In this document: positions 32,992 through 42,558 of the stretch, piece after piece
How positions within the stretch are numbered: the first letter of the stretch is position 1
Layout of the letters: every line of letters begins with the position of its first letter
NCBI RefSeq assembly: GCF_005577435.1
Contig: NZ_CP040396.1
Span: 1,315,501-1,379,500, forward strand
Direction: 5' to 3'
Length of the DNA stretch: 64,000 nt
Source: Paenibacillus algicola
Lineage (GTDB): Bacteria > Bacillota > Bacilli > Paenibacillales > Paenibacillaceae
The notes under the pieces: model-generated
Database searches by the model: none
The model's input: only the letters and a program-made list of their open reading frames with translations
Told to the model about the DNA's origin: nothing
Program-made: the position numbers and the translations under genes

Positions 32992-34746
32992 ATGCGTCAA
33001 AGCAAGTTATTGATGTCTACCTTAAGGGAAGTGCCTGCCGAGGCAGAAGCACGGAGCCACCAATGGATGCTGAGAGGCGGATATATTCGTCAGGCGGCAT
33101 CCGGTATTTACTCCTTTCTTCCGCTAGGTTACAAGGTATTACGAAAAATTGAATGCATCATCCGTGAAGAAATGGATGCAGCCGGCGCTCAGGAACTGCA
33201 TATGCCGGCCATGCAGCCGGCAGAGCTATGGAAGGCTTCCGGTCGTTACGAGCTGTATGGTCCGGAGTTAATGCGGATGCATGACCGTCACGAACGGGAA
33301 TTTGCATTAGGACCTACCCACGAAGAAGTAGTGGTCAGCATTGCCCGTCAGGAAATCTCATCTTATCGCCAGCTTCCAGTTAATGTGTATCAGATTCAGA
33401 CCAAATTCCGTGACGAACGCAGACCGCGCTTCGGCTTGCTTCGTGGCCGTGAGTTTCTCATGAAAGATGCTTACTCCTTTGATCGGGACTGGGAAGGGCT
33501 GGATGTGGTTTATCGTCAAATGTTTGCTGCGTATGAGCGGATCTTTCAGCGCATGGGTCTCGAATTCCGGGCTGTGGAAGCAGACAGCGGCGCAATTGGC
33601 GGACAGGGTGAAACGCATGAGTTCATGGCGCTGGCCGAGATTGGAGAGGATACCGTTGTATCCTGCAGCGCTTGCAGCTATGCCGCGAACCTAGAGCGGG
33701 CTGGCTTCAGGGTTAAAGCCTGTGCAAGTGATGCTAAGGCTGATCCTGAACAGCATGCAGAGGAAGCCGCTTTAGAGCCGGAGCAAGTCTATACCCCTGG
33801 GATCAAAACGATAACAGAGCTGGCCGATTTTCTGGTTGTGCCGCCGGTAAAAATCATCAAAACGCTGATCTATGAAGCGGACGGACAGCTTGTTGCAGTT
33901 CTCGTACGCGGAGACCGCGAAGTGAATGAAGTGAAAGTGAAAAATGATTTGCAAGCAGAGCATGTTGCCTTGGCATCCCCCGAGACTGTGCTTGCCGTAA
34001 CAGGAGCTGAAATGGGATTCGCTGGTCCGGCTGGACTTGTACTTCCAATCCTTGCGGATAAGGAGGTGGCAGAGATGACAGCAGCAGTGGCAGGTGCAAA
34101 CCTCTTAGATACCCATGTGCGAGGCATCGTTCCAGGCATTCACTTTTCTTTAGAGCAGACGGGCGATTTTCGGAATGCGGAGCCGGGAGACAAATGTCTG
34201 CTTTGCGGCTCAGAGCTGGAATTTCACCGCGGAATTGAGCTTGGGCATGTATTCAAACTGGGTACCAAATATAGTGCTGCACTGGATGCAACGTTTGTTG
34301 ATCAGGATGGGCAGCAGAAGCCGTTCGTCATGGGATGCTACGGCATTGGGGTATCCCGGGTCATGGCAGCCGTTGCAGAACAGAGCATTACAGAAGAACG
34401 CTTGATTTGGCCGCTGTCCATCGCTCCATTCCATGTGCATATTATTCCAATATCCATGAAGGATGATGCTCAGCGAGAGCTGTCTGAGCAGCTGTACGTC
34501 CAGATGACACAAGCAGGAATAGACGTGCTGCTGGATGACCGGGAGGAGCGGGCTGGCGTAAAGTTCAAAGATGCCGATCTCGCAGGAGCCCCGATGGTCA
34601 TTATTGTGGGGAGAGGAGCGGGAGATCAAGAGGTGGAGTGGTTAGGAAGAGAGGGCGTGAAGGAGAGTATCACTTCAATAGAAGCCTTGGAACGGGCTGT
34701 TCTGGCCGTAAAGGGTCTCGCCGCCATGGCCCCGGAAAGGAAATGA
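32992..34746 (+). CDS. proS: Prolyl-tRNA synthetase
   Basis: A 584-residue class II aminoacyl-tRNA synthetase of the bacterial type with an editing insertion. Seen: motif 1 region YSFLPLGYKVLRKIE, motif 2 TKFRDERRPRFGLLRGREFLMKD with Arg residues for ATP, an insertion domain of about residues 225-400 (INS editing, with KIIKTLIYEADGQ), motif 3 GCYGIGVSRVMAA, and an anticodon-binding domain at the C-terminus (VHIIPISMKD on). The start at MRQSKLL is 10 nt after AAGGAG. It charges tRNA-Pro and is controlled by the T-box leader. The next gene overlaps its end. Confidence 0.96.
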   Translation: MRQSKLLMSTLREVPAEAEARSHQWMLRGGYIRQAASGIYSFLPLGYKVLRKIECIIREEMDAAGAQELHMPAMQPAELWKASGRYELYGPELMRMHDRHEREFALGPTHEEVVVSIARQEISSYRQLPVNVYQIQTKFRDERRPRFGLLRGREFLMKDAYSFDRDWEGLDVVYRQMFAAYERIFQRMGLEFRAVEADSGAIGGQGETHEFMALAEIGEDTVVSCSACSYAANLERAGFRVKACASDAKADPEQHAEEAALEPEQVYTPGIKTITELADFLVVPPVKIIKTLIYEADGQLVAVLVRGDREVNEVKVKNDLQAEHVALASPETVLAVTGAEMGFAGPAGLVLPILADKEVAEMTAAVAGANLLDTHVRGIVPGIHFSLEQTGDFRNAEPGDKCLLCGSELEFHRGIELGHVFKLGTKYSAALDATFVDQDGQQKPFVMGCYGIGVSRVMAAVAEQSITEERLIWPLSIAPFHVHIIPISMKDDAQRELSEQLYVQMTQAGIDVLLDDREERAGVKFKDADLAGAPMVIIVGRGAGDQEVEWLGREGVKESITSIEALERAVLAVKGLAAMAPERK

Positions 34747-34748
34747 TG

Positions 34749-35756
34749 ATGGAGCTGAACATCTTATCCCATGAGCCGGAAATCCTCCAGTACAGCAGCG
34801 GCCTGATTCAGATTAAAATCCCGCTGGATAATCCGCTGCGCTGGGTAAACAGCTATGTGCTGCAGCACGGTAGGGAGCTTGCCGTTATTGATCCCGGGCC
34901 TCGCACGGCGCGGGCAGAGCGGGAATGGGAGCTGGTATTGCAGAAGCTTGGAATGCAGGTGCAAGAGATCACCTCGATCGTGTTGACTCACCATCATCCG
35001 GATCATTACGGCTTGGCAGGCTTTTTTCAGGAGCTCAGCGGGGCTGCGGTATGGATGTCGGAGCGTGCTCATCAGGAAGCGAAGCTCATGTGGGGCAAGC
35101 ACAGCAGCATGAGTGCAGACCTGCCGGCGTTCTTTCGCATTCATGGCATGCCTGCAGCGTGGCTGGAGCAGCTGCCGGGGCATCTGGACTCCTTCCTGCC
35201 GCAGGTCAAGCCGGCTCCGCAGGCGCGCTTTCTGCGAGATGGTGATGTTGTGCCGCTTGGCGGACGTTTGTGGCAAGCGGTACAGACCCATGGACATGCA
35301 CCGGGACACTTGTCCTTCTGGCATGCAGAGAGCGGCGACCTGATTTGCGGCGATGCCGTGCTGCCGCAAATCTCGCCGAACGTCAGCCTGCTGCCGGGCA
35401 GCGACGCCCAGCCGCTGCACAGCTTCCTGGAGGGGCTGCGCCGCCTCCGGGAGCTCCCGGTCCGGACTGCGTATCCCGGACACCGAAACCCGTTCACGCA
35501 TTACCGTGAACGGATTGACGCGCTCCTCGCCCATCACGAGGAGCGGCTGGACACCGCGGCCGACCTTCTGCAGACGGCCGGCCCCCAAAGCGCCTTCGAG
35601 GTGTGCACCGCCCTCTTCGGCGGCCGGCTCGGCATCCACCAGATGCGCTTCGCCATGTGCGAAGCGCTGGCCCATCTCGCCGAGCTGTCCCGGCGCTCCC
35701 GAGCCGTGCCCCGGGAGCACCCGGATGGATGGATTTCGTTTGCCGTGCCAGAATAA
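34749..35756 (+). CDS. MBL-fold metallo-hydrolase
   Basis: A 335-residue metallo-beta-lactamase-fold protein. The metal-binding motif THHHPDHYG is the HxHxDH signature; HGHAPGHLS and ICGDAV provide further His and Asp ligands, and the C-terminal AYPGH gives the last His. Three ATGs overlap the proS stop; I chose the last, 7 nt after GAAAGGA. A C-terminal winged-helix-like region (about 250-330) is present, as in the LACTB2/YflN-type group. Probable thioesterase or nuclease-like hydrolase; substrate unknown. Co-transcribed with proS. Confidence 0.85.
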   Translation: MELNILSHEPEILQYSSGLIQIKIPLDNPLRWVNSYVLQHGRELAVIDPGPRTARAEREWELVLQKLGMQVQEITSIVLTHHHPDHYGLAGFFQELSGAAVWMSERAHQEAKLMWGKHSSMSADLPAFFRIHGMPAAWLEQLPGHLDSFLPQVKPAPQARFLRDGDVVPLGGRLWQAVQTHGHAPGHLSFWHAESGDLICGDAVLPQISPNVSLLPGSDAQPLHSFLEGLRRLRELPVRTAYPGHRNPFTHYRERIDALLAHHEERLDTAADLLQTAGPQSAFEVCTALFGGRLGIHQMRFAMCEALAHLAELSRRSRAVPREHPDGWISFAVPE

Positions 35757-36069
35757 ATCACGGCTTTCCTTAAACTAATCCTCACACCCTGCTGACATAA
35801 AGGTTTATGGACAACGCATTTTCGAATATGGTAGAGATAGCCGGATTATGAGTCCGGATAAACGTTTAATGATGTGTAATGGCTGTTTTTTTCGCCGCCT
35901 GAGCCGCTTGGCTTTGTACATAAGGGCTTTCCCCGGATTTCTCCTTTGGCCGCATCTCTCAGGCATAGGCGCCAGCCGCCCAGAGTACACTCGCATTACC
36001 GGTACGGCCGTTTTCCATTTATGAAGGCAAGGCCGCACCCCTCATACCATACGCAAAGGAGAATCTGCC
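35757..36069. other. Non-coding gap before the glycogen operon
   Basis: No convincing gene was found in these 313 bp. The promoter of the glg operon should lie here, but no clear -35/-10 pair was seen. An AAAGGAG ribosome binding site ends the stretch. Confidence 0.5.
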
Positions 36070-37233
36070 ATGAAAAGAAAAGAAATGGTAGCGATGCTGC
36101 TTGCCGGAGGCCAGGGCAAACGGCTGAAAAGCCTTACCCGCAATCTGGCAAAGCCGGCCGTATATTTCGGCGGGACTTACCGTATTATTGATTTTCCATT
36201 GTCCAACTGCGCAAATTCAGGCATCGACACTGTCGGGGTGCTGACACAGTATGAGCCGCTCGTGCTCCACTCCTATATCGGGGTAGGCAGCGACTGGGAT
36301 CTGGACCGGAAGAACGGTGGTGTTTTCGTGCTCCCTCCCTACGAACGGGAGGACGGGACAACCTGGTACCGGGGAACAGCGGATGCGATTTTCAGAAACC
36401 TGAAATTTATTGAGCAATACAATCCGGAGCATGTGCTGATTCTTTCCGGGGATCACATCTACAAGATGAACTATGACCGGATGCTTCAATACCATAAAGA
36501 AAAAAATGCCGACTGCACCATTTCCGTCGTGAATGTATCCATGGAGGAGGCGACCCGGTTCGGAATTCTGAACACCGAGGATGACCTGCGGATCTACGAA
36601 TTCGAAGAGAAGCCCGCGCAGCCCAAGAGTACGCTGGCTTCCATGGGAGTCTATATTTTCCGCTGGGAAATGCTGCGTGAGTATCTGCTGATGAACGTCC
36701 GCAATCCCGATACGACTCACGATTTTGGCAAAGACATTATTCCATTAATGCTGGAGGAGAACCGTACCCTGTATGCGTATCCGTTTGAGGGCTACTGGAA
36801 AGACGTCGGAACCGTCCAGAGCCTGTGGGAAGGTAATATGGATCTGCTCTCCGAGCATCCCAAGCTGGATCTGAACGATCCCGACTGGCGCATCTATACC
36901 CGAAACCCCAATCAGCCGGCTCAGTACATCGCTCCACTGGCCAAGGTCAGCAACTGTATGATTAATGAGGGCTGCCGGGTATACGGCGAGGTCCGCCAAT
37001 CCGTGTTGTTCTACGGCGTAGAGGTTGGTGAGGGCAGCGTGATTACCGATTCGGTCATTATGCCGAAGGTGAAGATCGGGCGGAATGTCACCATCCATCG
37101 CGCCATTGTGACGGAGAACATGGTCATCCCGGACGGGAGCGTCATTGGTCCGCAGGGAGAAGACGATTCCGAAATCAGGCTGATCAGCGAGGAGGAGGCG
37201 GACGTGTCGCCGGAAGCGACCGGGAGTCATTAA
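36070..37233 (+). CDS. glgC: Glucose-1-phosphate adenylyltransferase
   Basis: A 387-residue ADP-glucose pyrophosphorylase. The N-terminal pyrophosphorylase loop [20 protein letters not shown], the [11 protein letters not shown] motif, [11 protein letters not shown] (catalytic region with Lys) and GYWKDVGT are all present, followed by a left-handed beta-helix ([20 protein letters not shown] on). It makes ADP-glucose for glycogen synthesis. It precedes glgD by 58 nt. Length matches B. subtilis GlgC. Confidence 0.95.
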   Translation: MKRKEMVAMLLAGGQGKRLKSLTRNLAKPAVYFGGTYRIIDFPLSNCANSGIDTVGVLTQYEPLVLHSYIGVGSDWDLDRKNGGVFVLPPYEREDGTTWYRGTADAIFRNLKFIEQYNPEHVLILSGDHIYKMNYDRMLQYHKEKNADCTISVVNVSMEEATRFGILNTEDDLRIYEFEEKPAQPKSTLASMGVYIFRWEMLREYLLMNVRNPDTTHDFGKDIIPLMLEENRTLYAYPFEGYWKDVGTVQSLWEGNMDLLSEHPKLDLNDPDWRIYTRNPNQPAQYIAPLAKVSNCMINEGCRVYGEVRQSVLFYGVEVGEGSVITDSVIMPKVKIGRNVTIHRAIVTENMVIPDGSVIGPQGEDDSEIRLISEEEADVSPEATGSH

Positions 37234-37291
37234 AGTACCCAGCGCTGATGAGCCTGCAGCATAGCTATTATAATGAGGGACGGTGTAGACG

Positions 37292-38395
37292 ATGAAATCC
37301 ATGATCGGCGTAATTAATTTGGACCACGAGCTGGATGTACTGAGTGAGCTGACCTATTTCCGCTGCGGTGCGGCTGTGCCTTTTGCCGGACGCTACCGGC
37401 TGATCGATTTTGTAATGTCGAATATGATGCACTCCGGGGTGGAGGATATCGCGCTGTTCGTGCGCCGCAAATACCGCTCCCTGCTGGATCATCTGGGAGA
37501 AGGCGGTCCCTGGGATCTGGACCGGAAGCGGGGCGGATTATTTATTCTCCCTCCGGACTGGAACGATCCGTCAGATGTATCTATCGGAGAAATGCAGCAC
37601 ATTTATAATAATCTGGATTTTTTCGAGCGCGGTCCGGCACCGCATATTGTGTACTCCGGCAGTCAGCATTTAGGCAGTGTGGATTTCAGCGCCGCCTATG
37701 AATATCATATCCAGCAGGGGGCTGACGTGACTCTGATTTACAGCACTCCCGAGGAGCTGCTCCCGGAGCACCGCCCTTGTGTTCGCCTGGACGTTGCAGA
37801 GGATGGACGGGTCACGGATATTCATCATGAGCAGGACAACCGGAACATTTATATGGAAATGTTTATTATGGAAAAAAATCTGTTTCTGCAGCTCGTCAAC
37901 CAATGCATTGCCCACCAGGAAAGCCATGTTTTCCGGGATGCCATCCAAAAGAATCGGCATAAGCTCAAGATTGCCGCTTATCAGCATACCGGCTATCATG
38001 CGGTCATTAACTCACTGGAAAGCTATTACCGCAACAGTCTGGAGCTGCTTAATCCGGATACCTTCCACGCTCTGTTTGATCCGCAGCCGGTGCTGACCAA
38101 GATCAAGTATGAGGTTCCGGCCAAATATCTGGAGGGAGCGCAGGTTAACCATTCTCTGGTGGCAAATGGCTGTCAGATTGATGGCCAGGTGGAGAACAGC
38201 ATTCTGTTCCGCGGCGTGAAGGTCAAGGAAGGGGCGCGCATCCATAACTCGATCATTATGCAGAAATGCGTCATTGAAGAGGGTGTGGTGCTGGAGAATG
38301 TCATACTGGACAAAGACGTCAGAATTACCGCAGGAATCAAGCTGCAGGGAGATGTACGCAAGCCGTACGTCGTTGCCAAGGATACGGTGATTTAA
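37292..38395 (+). CDS. glgD: GlgD-type glucose-1-phosphate adenylyltransferase subunit
   Basis: A 367-residue GlgC paralog. The pyrophosphorylase loop is degenerate (GVINLDHELDVLSELTYFRC instead of the glycine-rich LLAGG loop), while the structural motifs GRYRLIDFVMSN, NIYMEMFIM and the C-terminal beta-helix hexapeptides remain. GlgD is the regulatory or non-catalytic partner of GlgC in Firmicutes and forms mixed oligomers. It lies between glgC and glgP in a compact operon. Confidence 0.93.
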   Translation: MKSMIGVINLDHELDVLSELTYFRCGAAVPFAGRYRLIDFVMSNMMHSGVEDIALFVRRKYRSLLDHLGEGGPWDLDRKRGGLFILPPDWNDPSDVSIGEMQHIYNNLDFFERGPAPHIVYSGSQHLGSVDFSAAYEYHIQQGADVTLIYSTPEELLPEHRPCVRLDVAEDGRVTDIHHEQDNRNIYMEMFIMEKNLFLQLVNQCIAHQESHVFRDAIQKNRHKLKIAAYQHTGYHAVINSLESYYRNSLELLNPDTFHALFDPQPVLTKIKYEVPAKYLEGAQVNHSLVANGCQIDGQVENSILFRGVKVKEGARIHNSIIMQKCVIEEGVVLENVILDKDVRITAGIKLQGDVRKPYVVAKDTVI

Positions 38396-38425
38396 ATTTT
38401 TACTATGGTCAGGAGGCTTCATCTT

Positions 38426-40858
38426 TTGTTTAACAATAAAGAATTGTTCAAGGCGTCATTTCAGGAGCAGCTCGTTAGTCGGCTCGGCAAGAGTATGGAA
38501 GAAGCAACAGCCGGCGATGTGTACAAAATTTTAGGATCCTTAATCCGTGAAAATATTGGCCGGGATTGGGCGGAAAGCAACCGGATCGCGAAGGTACAGG
38601 AAGAGAAGCAGGTATACTACTTCTCCATGGAGTTTCTGATCGGGCGCCTGCTCGGCAACAATCTGCTGAATATCGGCATGCTGGAGACCGTCCGGGACGG
38701 CTTGAAGGAGCTCGGCTGGGATCTTGATGAGATCGAGTCCCAGGAGCCGGATGCAGGGCTTGGCAACGGCGGCTTAGGCCGCCTGGCCGCCTGCTTTCTG
38801 GATTCTCTTGCTTCGCTCCAATATGCCGGACACGGCTGCGGCATCCGCTATAAATACGGTCTGTTTGAACAAAAGATTATCGACGGCCATCAGGTGGAGC
38901 TGCCGGATGACTGGCTTCAGCGGGGCAATGTGTGGGAAGAGCGCCGTCCCGACAAGAAGGTAGAGGTCCGTTTCTGGGGCCGTGTCGAGATGAGTGAGCG
39001 GGACGGACGCACAGTGTTTGAGACTACCGGGTACGAGAAGGTATGGGCCGTTCCTTATGATGTGCCGGTCATTGGCCATGGCGAAGGCAGAGTGAACACG
39101 CTGCGTCTGTGGAGTGCGGAATCCGCCGTAGATCCTATCAAGATGGCGCAGGATGGCCAAAACAGCTATTATTCCTTCTTGAATTACAGCCGTTCCGTGC
39201 AGTCAATCTCGGAATTTCTGTATCCCGATGACTCCGGCTATGAAGGCAAGCTGCTCCGGCTCAAGCAGCAGTACTTCCTGTGCTCCGCCGGCTTGCAAAG
39301 CCTGCTTCGAACCTTTGAGAAGCTGAAGCTTCCTTACACGGAGCTGCCGGAGAAGGTATCTGTGCATATTAATGATACGCACCCCACCCTGGTCATTCCG
39401 GAGCTGATGCGGATTCTGATGGATGAGCAGGGCTTTGGCTGGGACGAAGCGTGGGACATTACCGTTCGAACCGTATCCTATACGAATCATACACTGCTCA
39501 GCGAAGCGCTGGAGAAGTGGCCTGAGAATATGATTCGGGAGCTGCTGCCACGCATCTATATGATTATTGAGGAAATCAACAAACGTTTCTGCGGCCAGCT
39601 ACTGGAGGAGGGACGGTCTCAGGAGTTTGTGTCCCAGGTGGCCATTCTGGAGAGCGGCCAGGTCAAAATGGCGCATCTTGCCATAGCAGGCAGCAACAGC
39701 ATTAATGGCGTAGCCGGTCTGCATACCGAGCTGCTAAAAACCGATGTCATGCAGCCCTTCTATGAGCTGTATCCGGATCGGTTCAATAATAAAACGAACG
39801 GCATAACACATCGCCGCTGGCTCATGCATGCCAATCCGAAGCTCAGCAGCCTGATTAGCGAAGCCATCGGCAGCGGCTGGACCACCTCTCCTCTGCAGCT
39901 GAAGGAGCTTGCGAAGTTCAAGGATGACCGGCACATACAGGATGTCCTGATGGGCATCAAGCTGGACAATAAGCGGCGCCTGGCAGCTTATATCCAAGAC
40001 AAGCAGGGAGTTATGGTGGATCCGGAGTCTATTTTTGACGTTCAGGTAAAACGATTGCATGGCTACAAGCGGCAGCTGATGAACATTTTGCATGTGATCC
40101 ACCTGTATCACGAAATCAAGGATCAGCCGAATGTCGAGCGTGTCCCAAGAACCTTCATCTTCGGCGCTAAAGCCGCGCCGGGCTACTACTTGGCGAAGAG
40201 CATTATCAAGCTGATTAATGTGGCCGCAGATGTCATTAACCGGGATCCTCAGGTGTCACAGCAGCTGAAGGTGGTCTTTCTGGAGAACTACTCGGTATCT
40301 CTGGCAGAGAAGATTATTCCGGCGGCTAACGTCAGTGAACAAATCTCGACAGCGGGGAAGGAAGCGTCCGGTACCGGAAATATGAAGTTTATGATGAACG
40401 GGGCGCTGACCATTGGCACGCTGGACGGCGCGAATGTGGAAATGTTCGATCTGCTTGGCGAGGAGAATATGTTCCTGTTCGGGCTCCGCTCGCAAGAGGT
40501 GCTGAACTACTATCGTCATGGAGGGTATGTCGCTCGGGAACTTTATCATCAGGATGCCCGCCTGCGGCGCGTGCTGGATTCTCTCGTGACAGAAGGGCCG
40601 TTCTGCTGCCACGAACGGGAGTTTGAAATCATTCGTCAGGCGTTGCTCGACCATAATGATGAGTTCTTCGTCCTGCGGGATTTTGATGATTATGCGGCTG
40701 CTCAGAAGCAGGTAGAGCAGGCTTACCGCGATTCCGTCTCTTGGGCAAGCAAGTCCATCGTGAACATCGCGAACAGCGGGCATTTTTCAAGTGACTGTAC
40801 GATTGAGCGTTATGCTGCAGATATTTGGGATATTGCTCCCGTGCGCCGTGAGAGCTGA
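38426..40858 (+). CDS. glgP: Glycogen phosphorylase
   Basis: An 810-residue GT35 family glycogen/starch phosphorylase. Motifs: LGNGGLGRLAACFLDSLASL (substrate and phosphate region), TNHTLLSEALEKW, NGVAGLHTELL, VKRLHGYKRQ and the PLP Lys within KEASGTGNMKFMMNGALTIG. The TTG at 38426 is chosen because it is 9 nt after AGGAGG and in frame with FNNKELF; the ATG at 38405 has no ribosome binding site. It releases glucose 1-phosphate from alpha-glucan. No glgA or glgB is present in the operon. Confidence 0.95.
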   Translation: MFNNKELFKASFQEQLVSRLGKSMEEATAGDVYKILGSLIRENIGRDWAESNRIAKVQEEKQVYYFSMEFLIGRLLGNNLLNIGMLETVRDGLKELGWDLDEIESQEPDAGLGNGGLGRLAACFLDSLASLQYAGHGCGIRYKYGLFEQKIIDGHQVELPDDWLQRGNVWEERRPDKKVEVRFWGRVEMSERDGRTVFETTGYEKVWAVPYDVPVIGHGEGRVNTLRLWSAESAVDPIKMAQDGQNSYYSFLNYSRSVQSISEFLYPDDSGYEGKLLRLKQQYFLCSAGLQSLLRTFEKLKLPYTELPEKVSVHINDTHPTLVIPELMRILMDEQGFGWDEAWDITVRTVSYTNHTLLSEALEKWPENMIRELLPRIYMIIEEINKRFCGQLLEEGRSQEFVSQVAILESGQVKMAHLAIAGSNSINGVAGLHTELLKTDVMQPFYELYPDRFNNKTNGITHRRWLMHANPKLSSLISEAIGSGWTTSPLQLKELAKFKDDRHIQDVLMGIKLDNKRRLAAYIQDKQGVMVDPESIFDVQVKRLHGYKRQLMNILHVIHLYHEIKDQPNVERVPRTFIFGAKAAPGYYLAKSIIKLINVAADVINRDPQVSQQLKVVFLENYSVSLAEKIIPAANVSEQISTAGKEASGTGNMKFMMNGALTIGTLDGANVEMFDLLGEENMFLFGLRSQEVLNYYRHGGYVARELYHQDARLRRVLDSLVTEGPFCCHEREFEIIRQALLDHNDEFFVLRDFDDYAAAQKQVEQAYRDSVSWASKSIVNIANSGHFSSDCTIERYAADIWDIAPVRRES

Positions 40859-40902
40859 AGGCATCATCCATTGTTTCTAACCTAAAGGCTATGTAACCCC
40901 CA

Positions 40903-40944
40903 AGGGTTCAACCTCTCGATCTGAAGAGGTTGAACCCTTTTTTT
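40903..40944 (+). terminator. Terminator of the glg operon
   Basis: AGGGTTCAACCTCT pairs perfectly with AGAGGTTGAACCCT around an 8-nt loop and is followed by a T run. Confidence 0.92.
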
Positions 40945-41013
40945 GATGTTATGAGCGTCCGTATACTCACTGTTACACCCTGTAAAATAAGAGATATGAG
41001 AAGGAGAATGCTT

Positions 41014-41790
41014 ATGCATACGAACCCCTTGCTGGAGCGGCTGGACGCAATCGGGAGAGCTTTGTCGAAGAAGGAAGAGGCGCTGGCCTTGTTTGGCCTG
41101 GGCTCTGTGGGAGTGGAGACTGCACGGCTGGATGAATATTCGGATCTTGATTTTTTTGTCATTGCAAGGCCTGGACGCAAGCAGGAGCTGATTGATTCTC
41201 TGGATTGGCTTGAGGTCGTTTGTCCGCTGGCGTACCGGTTTATGAATTGTGAGATCGGCTATAAATTTTTGTTCCAGGATGGGATTTACGGAGAATTTGC
41301 CGTATTTGAGCAGGATGAGCTGGAGCGTGCACTATACACCGGGGGACGGATGATATGGAAAAGCTCGGCTCTGATTCCCGATGATCTTGCAGCAGGACGC
41401 GGCTGTATTCCATCACGGCGAGCAAAGTCTCTGGATCATGTCGTTGGTGAAGCCGTAACGAATCTGTATGTGGGCCTGGGGCGCTATTTGCGTGGAGAGA
41501 AAATGTCGGCCTTTAAATTTGTGCAGGGCTATCCTCTGGATGGCCTCATGTCCATTCTTCATCTGTTGGAAAACGAGTCGGAAGGGTTTCCGGATCCCTT
41601 CGGCCAGGAGCGCAGGCTGGAAATCCGCTTTCCGGTCTTCTCCAAGAAGCTGGGCTCCATGCTTCAGGGCTATGAGAACACACCGCAAGCTGCGCTGATC
41701 ATTCTGGATTTCCTGGAAAGCATCTATCCCGTACATGCAAGCATGAGCGCCGAGATTCGGGCTCGGGCTGAGCAATGCCTGAAGCTTTAA
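41014..41790 (+). CDS. Nucleotidyltransferase-like protein
   Basis: A 258-residue protein. Its N-terminal part reads LALFGLGSVGVETARLDEYS and DLDFFVI, a GSxG...DxD pattern of the polymerase beta-like nucleotidyltransferase fold (residues about 20-50). The rest is helical. The start follows AAGGAG by 7 nt; ATG at 41008 is an in-frame alternative. No third catalytic carboxylate or substrate domain is clear. It stands alone between two terminators. Confidence 0.7.
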   Translation: MHTNPLLERLDAIGRALSKKEEALALFGLGSVGVETARLDEYSDLDFFVIARPGRKQELIDSLDWLEVVCPLAYRFMNCEIGYKFLFQDGIYGEFAVFEQDELERALYTGGRMIWKSSALIPDDLAAGRGCIPSRRAKSLDHVVGEAVTNLYVGLGRYLRGEKMSAFKFVQGYPLDGLMSILHLLENESEGFPDPFGQERRLEIRFPVFSKKLGSMLQGYENTPQAALIILDFLESIYPVHASMSAEIRARAEQCLKL

Positions 41791-41807
41791 AGCATATGGA
41801 GCACAAT

Positions 41808-41840
41808 AAAGCCGGCTGGGAGCTTCCCAAACCGGCTTTG
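41808..41840. terminator. Bidirectional terminator
   Basis: AAAGCCGGCTGGG and TTCCCAAACCGGCTTT form an imperfect stem between convergent genes. Confidence 0.55.
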
Positions 41841-41847
41841 CTGCAGG

Positions 41848-42405
41848 CTAGAGGTTATGATTCTCCTCGGTATCTCCCGTCAGCTCGATCTCCCGCTCGC
41901 CCTGCTTGCGATGCGCGATCCGGCTGCTGGCAGCCGCGGCTACGGCTCCGACAATATCATCGAGGAAGGTGTGTATCGTATGATCCGATTTATCATTGAG
42001 CCGCTGCAGAACGCCCGGCTTCAGCTTGTCTACATAACCATAGTTGGTGAAGCCGATGCTTCCATACACATTGACGATCGAGAAGGCGAGGACCTCATCG
42101 ACACCGTATAAGCTTTCGTCATTGGAGAGCATTTCCTGCAGCGGGGACATCAGCTGACCCTGCTCTGCCAAAATATCCAGCTGAATGCCGGTCAGGACGG
42201 CGTTCTGAATTTCCCGCTTGGCGAGCACGCTTTCGACGTTCTCGATGCACTCCTGCATGGTCAGGTCGGGATAATATTTCTTCTGCAGAAACATGACCAG
42301 CTCGGCGATCTCTTCCATGGTGACCCCGCGTTCATGAAGCAGGCGGGTGGTCGCTTCGGCAACCTTCTTGCTGTTCAGGCTGTAAGGAATGTTAGCTTCT
42401 GTCAT
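41848..42405 (-). CDS. Phosphatidylglycerophosphatase A-family protein
   Basis: A 185-residue protein of the PgpA/YutG group. Visible are the helical region KVAEATTRLLHERGVTMEEI, AELVMFLQKKYYPDLTMQEC and the C-terminal DEVLAFSIVNVYGSIGFTNY then FLDDIVGAVAAA, where the acidic DD pair is conserved. The start is placed at MTEANIPY, 6 nt after GGAGG. Unlike enterobacterial PgpA it lacks obvious membrane segments. It may dephosphorylate phosphatidylglycerophosphate; the biochemical role of this Gram-positive group is uncertain. Confidence 0.75.
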   Translation of the reverse strand: MTEANIPYSLNSKKVAEATTRLLHERGVTMEEIAELVMFLQKKYYPDLTMQECIENVESVLAKREIQNAVLTGIQLDILAEQGQLMSPLQEMLSNDESLYGVDEVLAFSIVNVYGSIGFTNYGYVDKLKPGVLQRLNDKSDHTIHTFLDDIVGAVAAAASSRIAHRKQGEREIELTGDTEENHNL

Positions 42406-42558
42406 ACTCATCCTCCGTTCTGGTGTAAGTAGGGTTGGTATTGATTGTACTTGTCCGGCAGGTGCTTTGTCCAGAAAGGGTAAATGACGGTCATGTTTTG
42501 GAAAAGAGCTCGTATACATAGGAGTACAACCTGTACAAAATGTAGGGAGGAACTATAC

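Noticed and set aside
38405..38425. ATG start of glgP
   Set aside because: AGGAGG lies after this ATG and 9 nt before the in-frame TTG at 38426, so the TTG is preferred.
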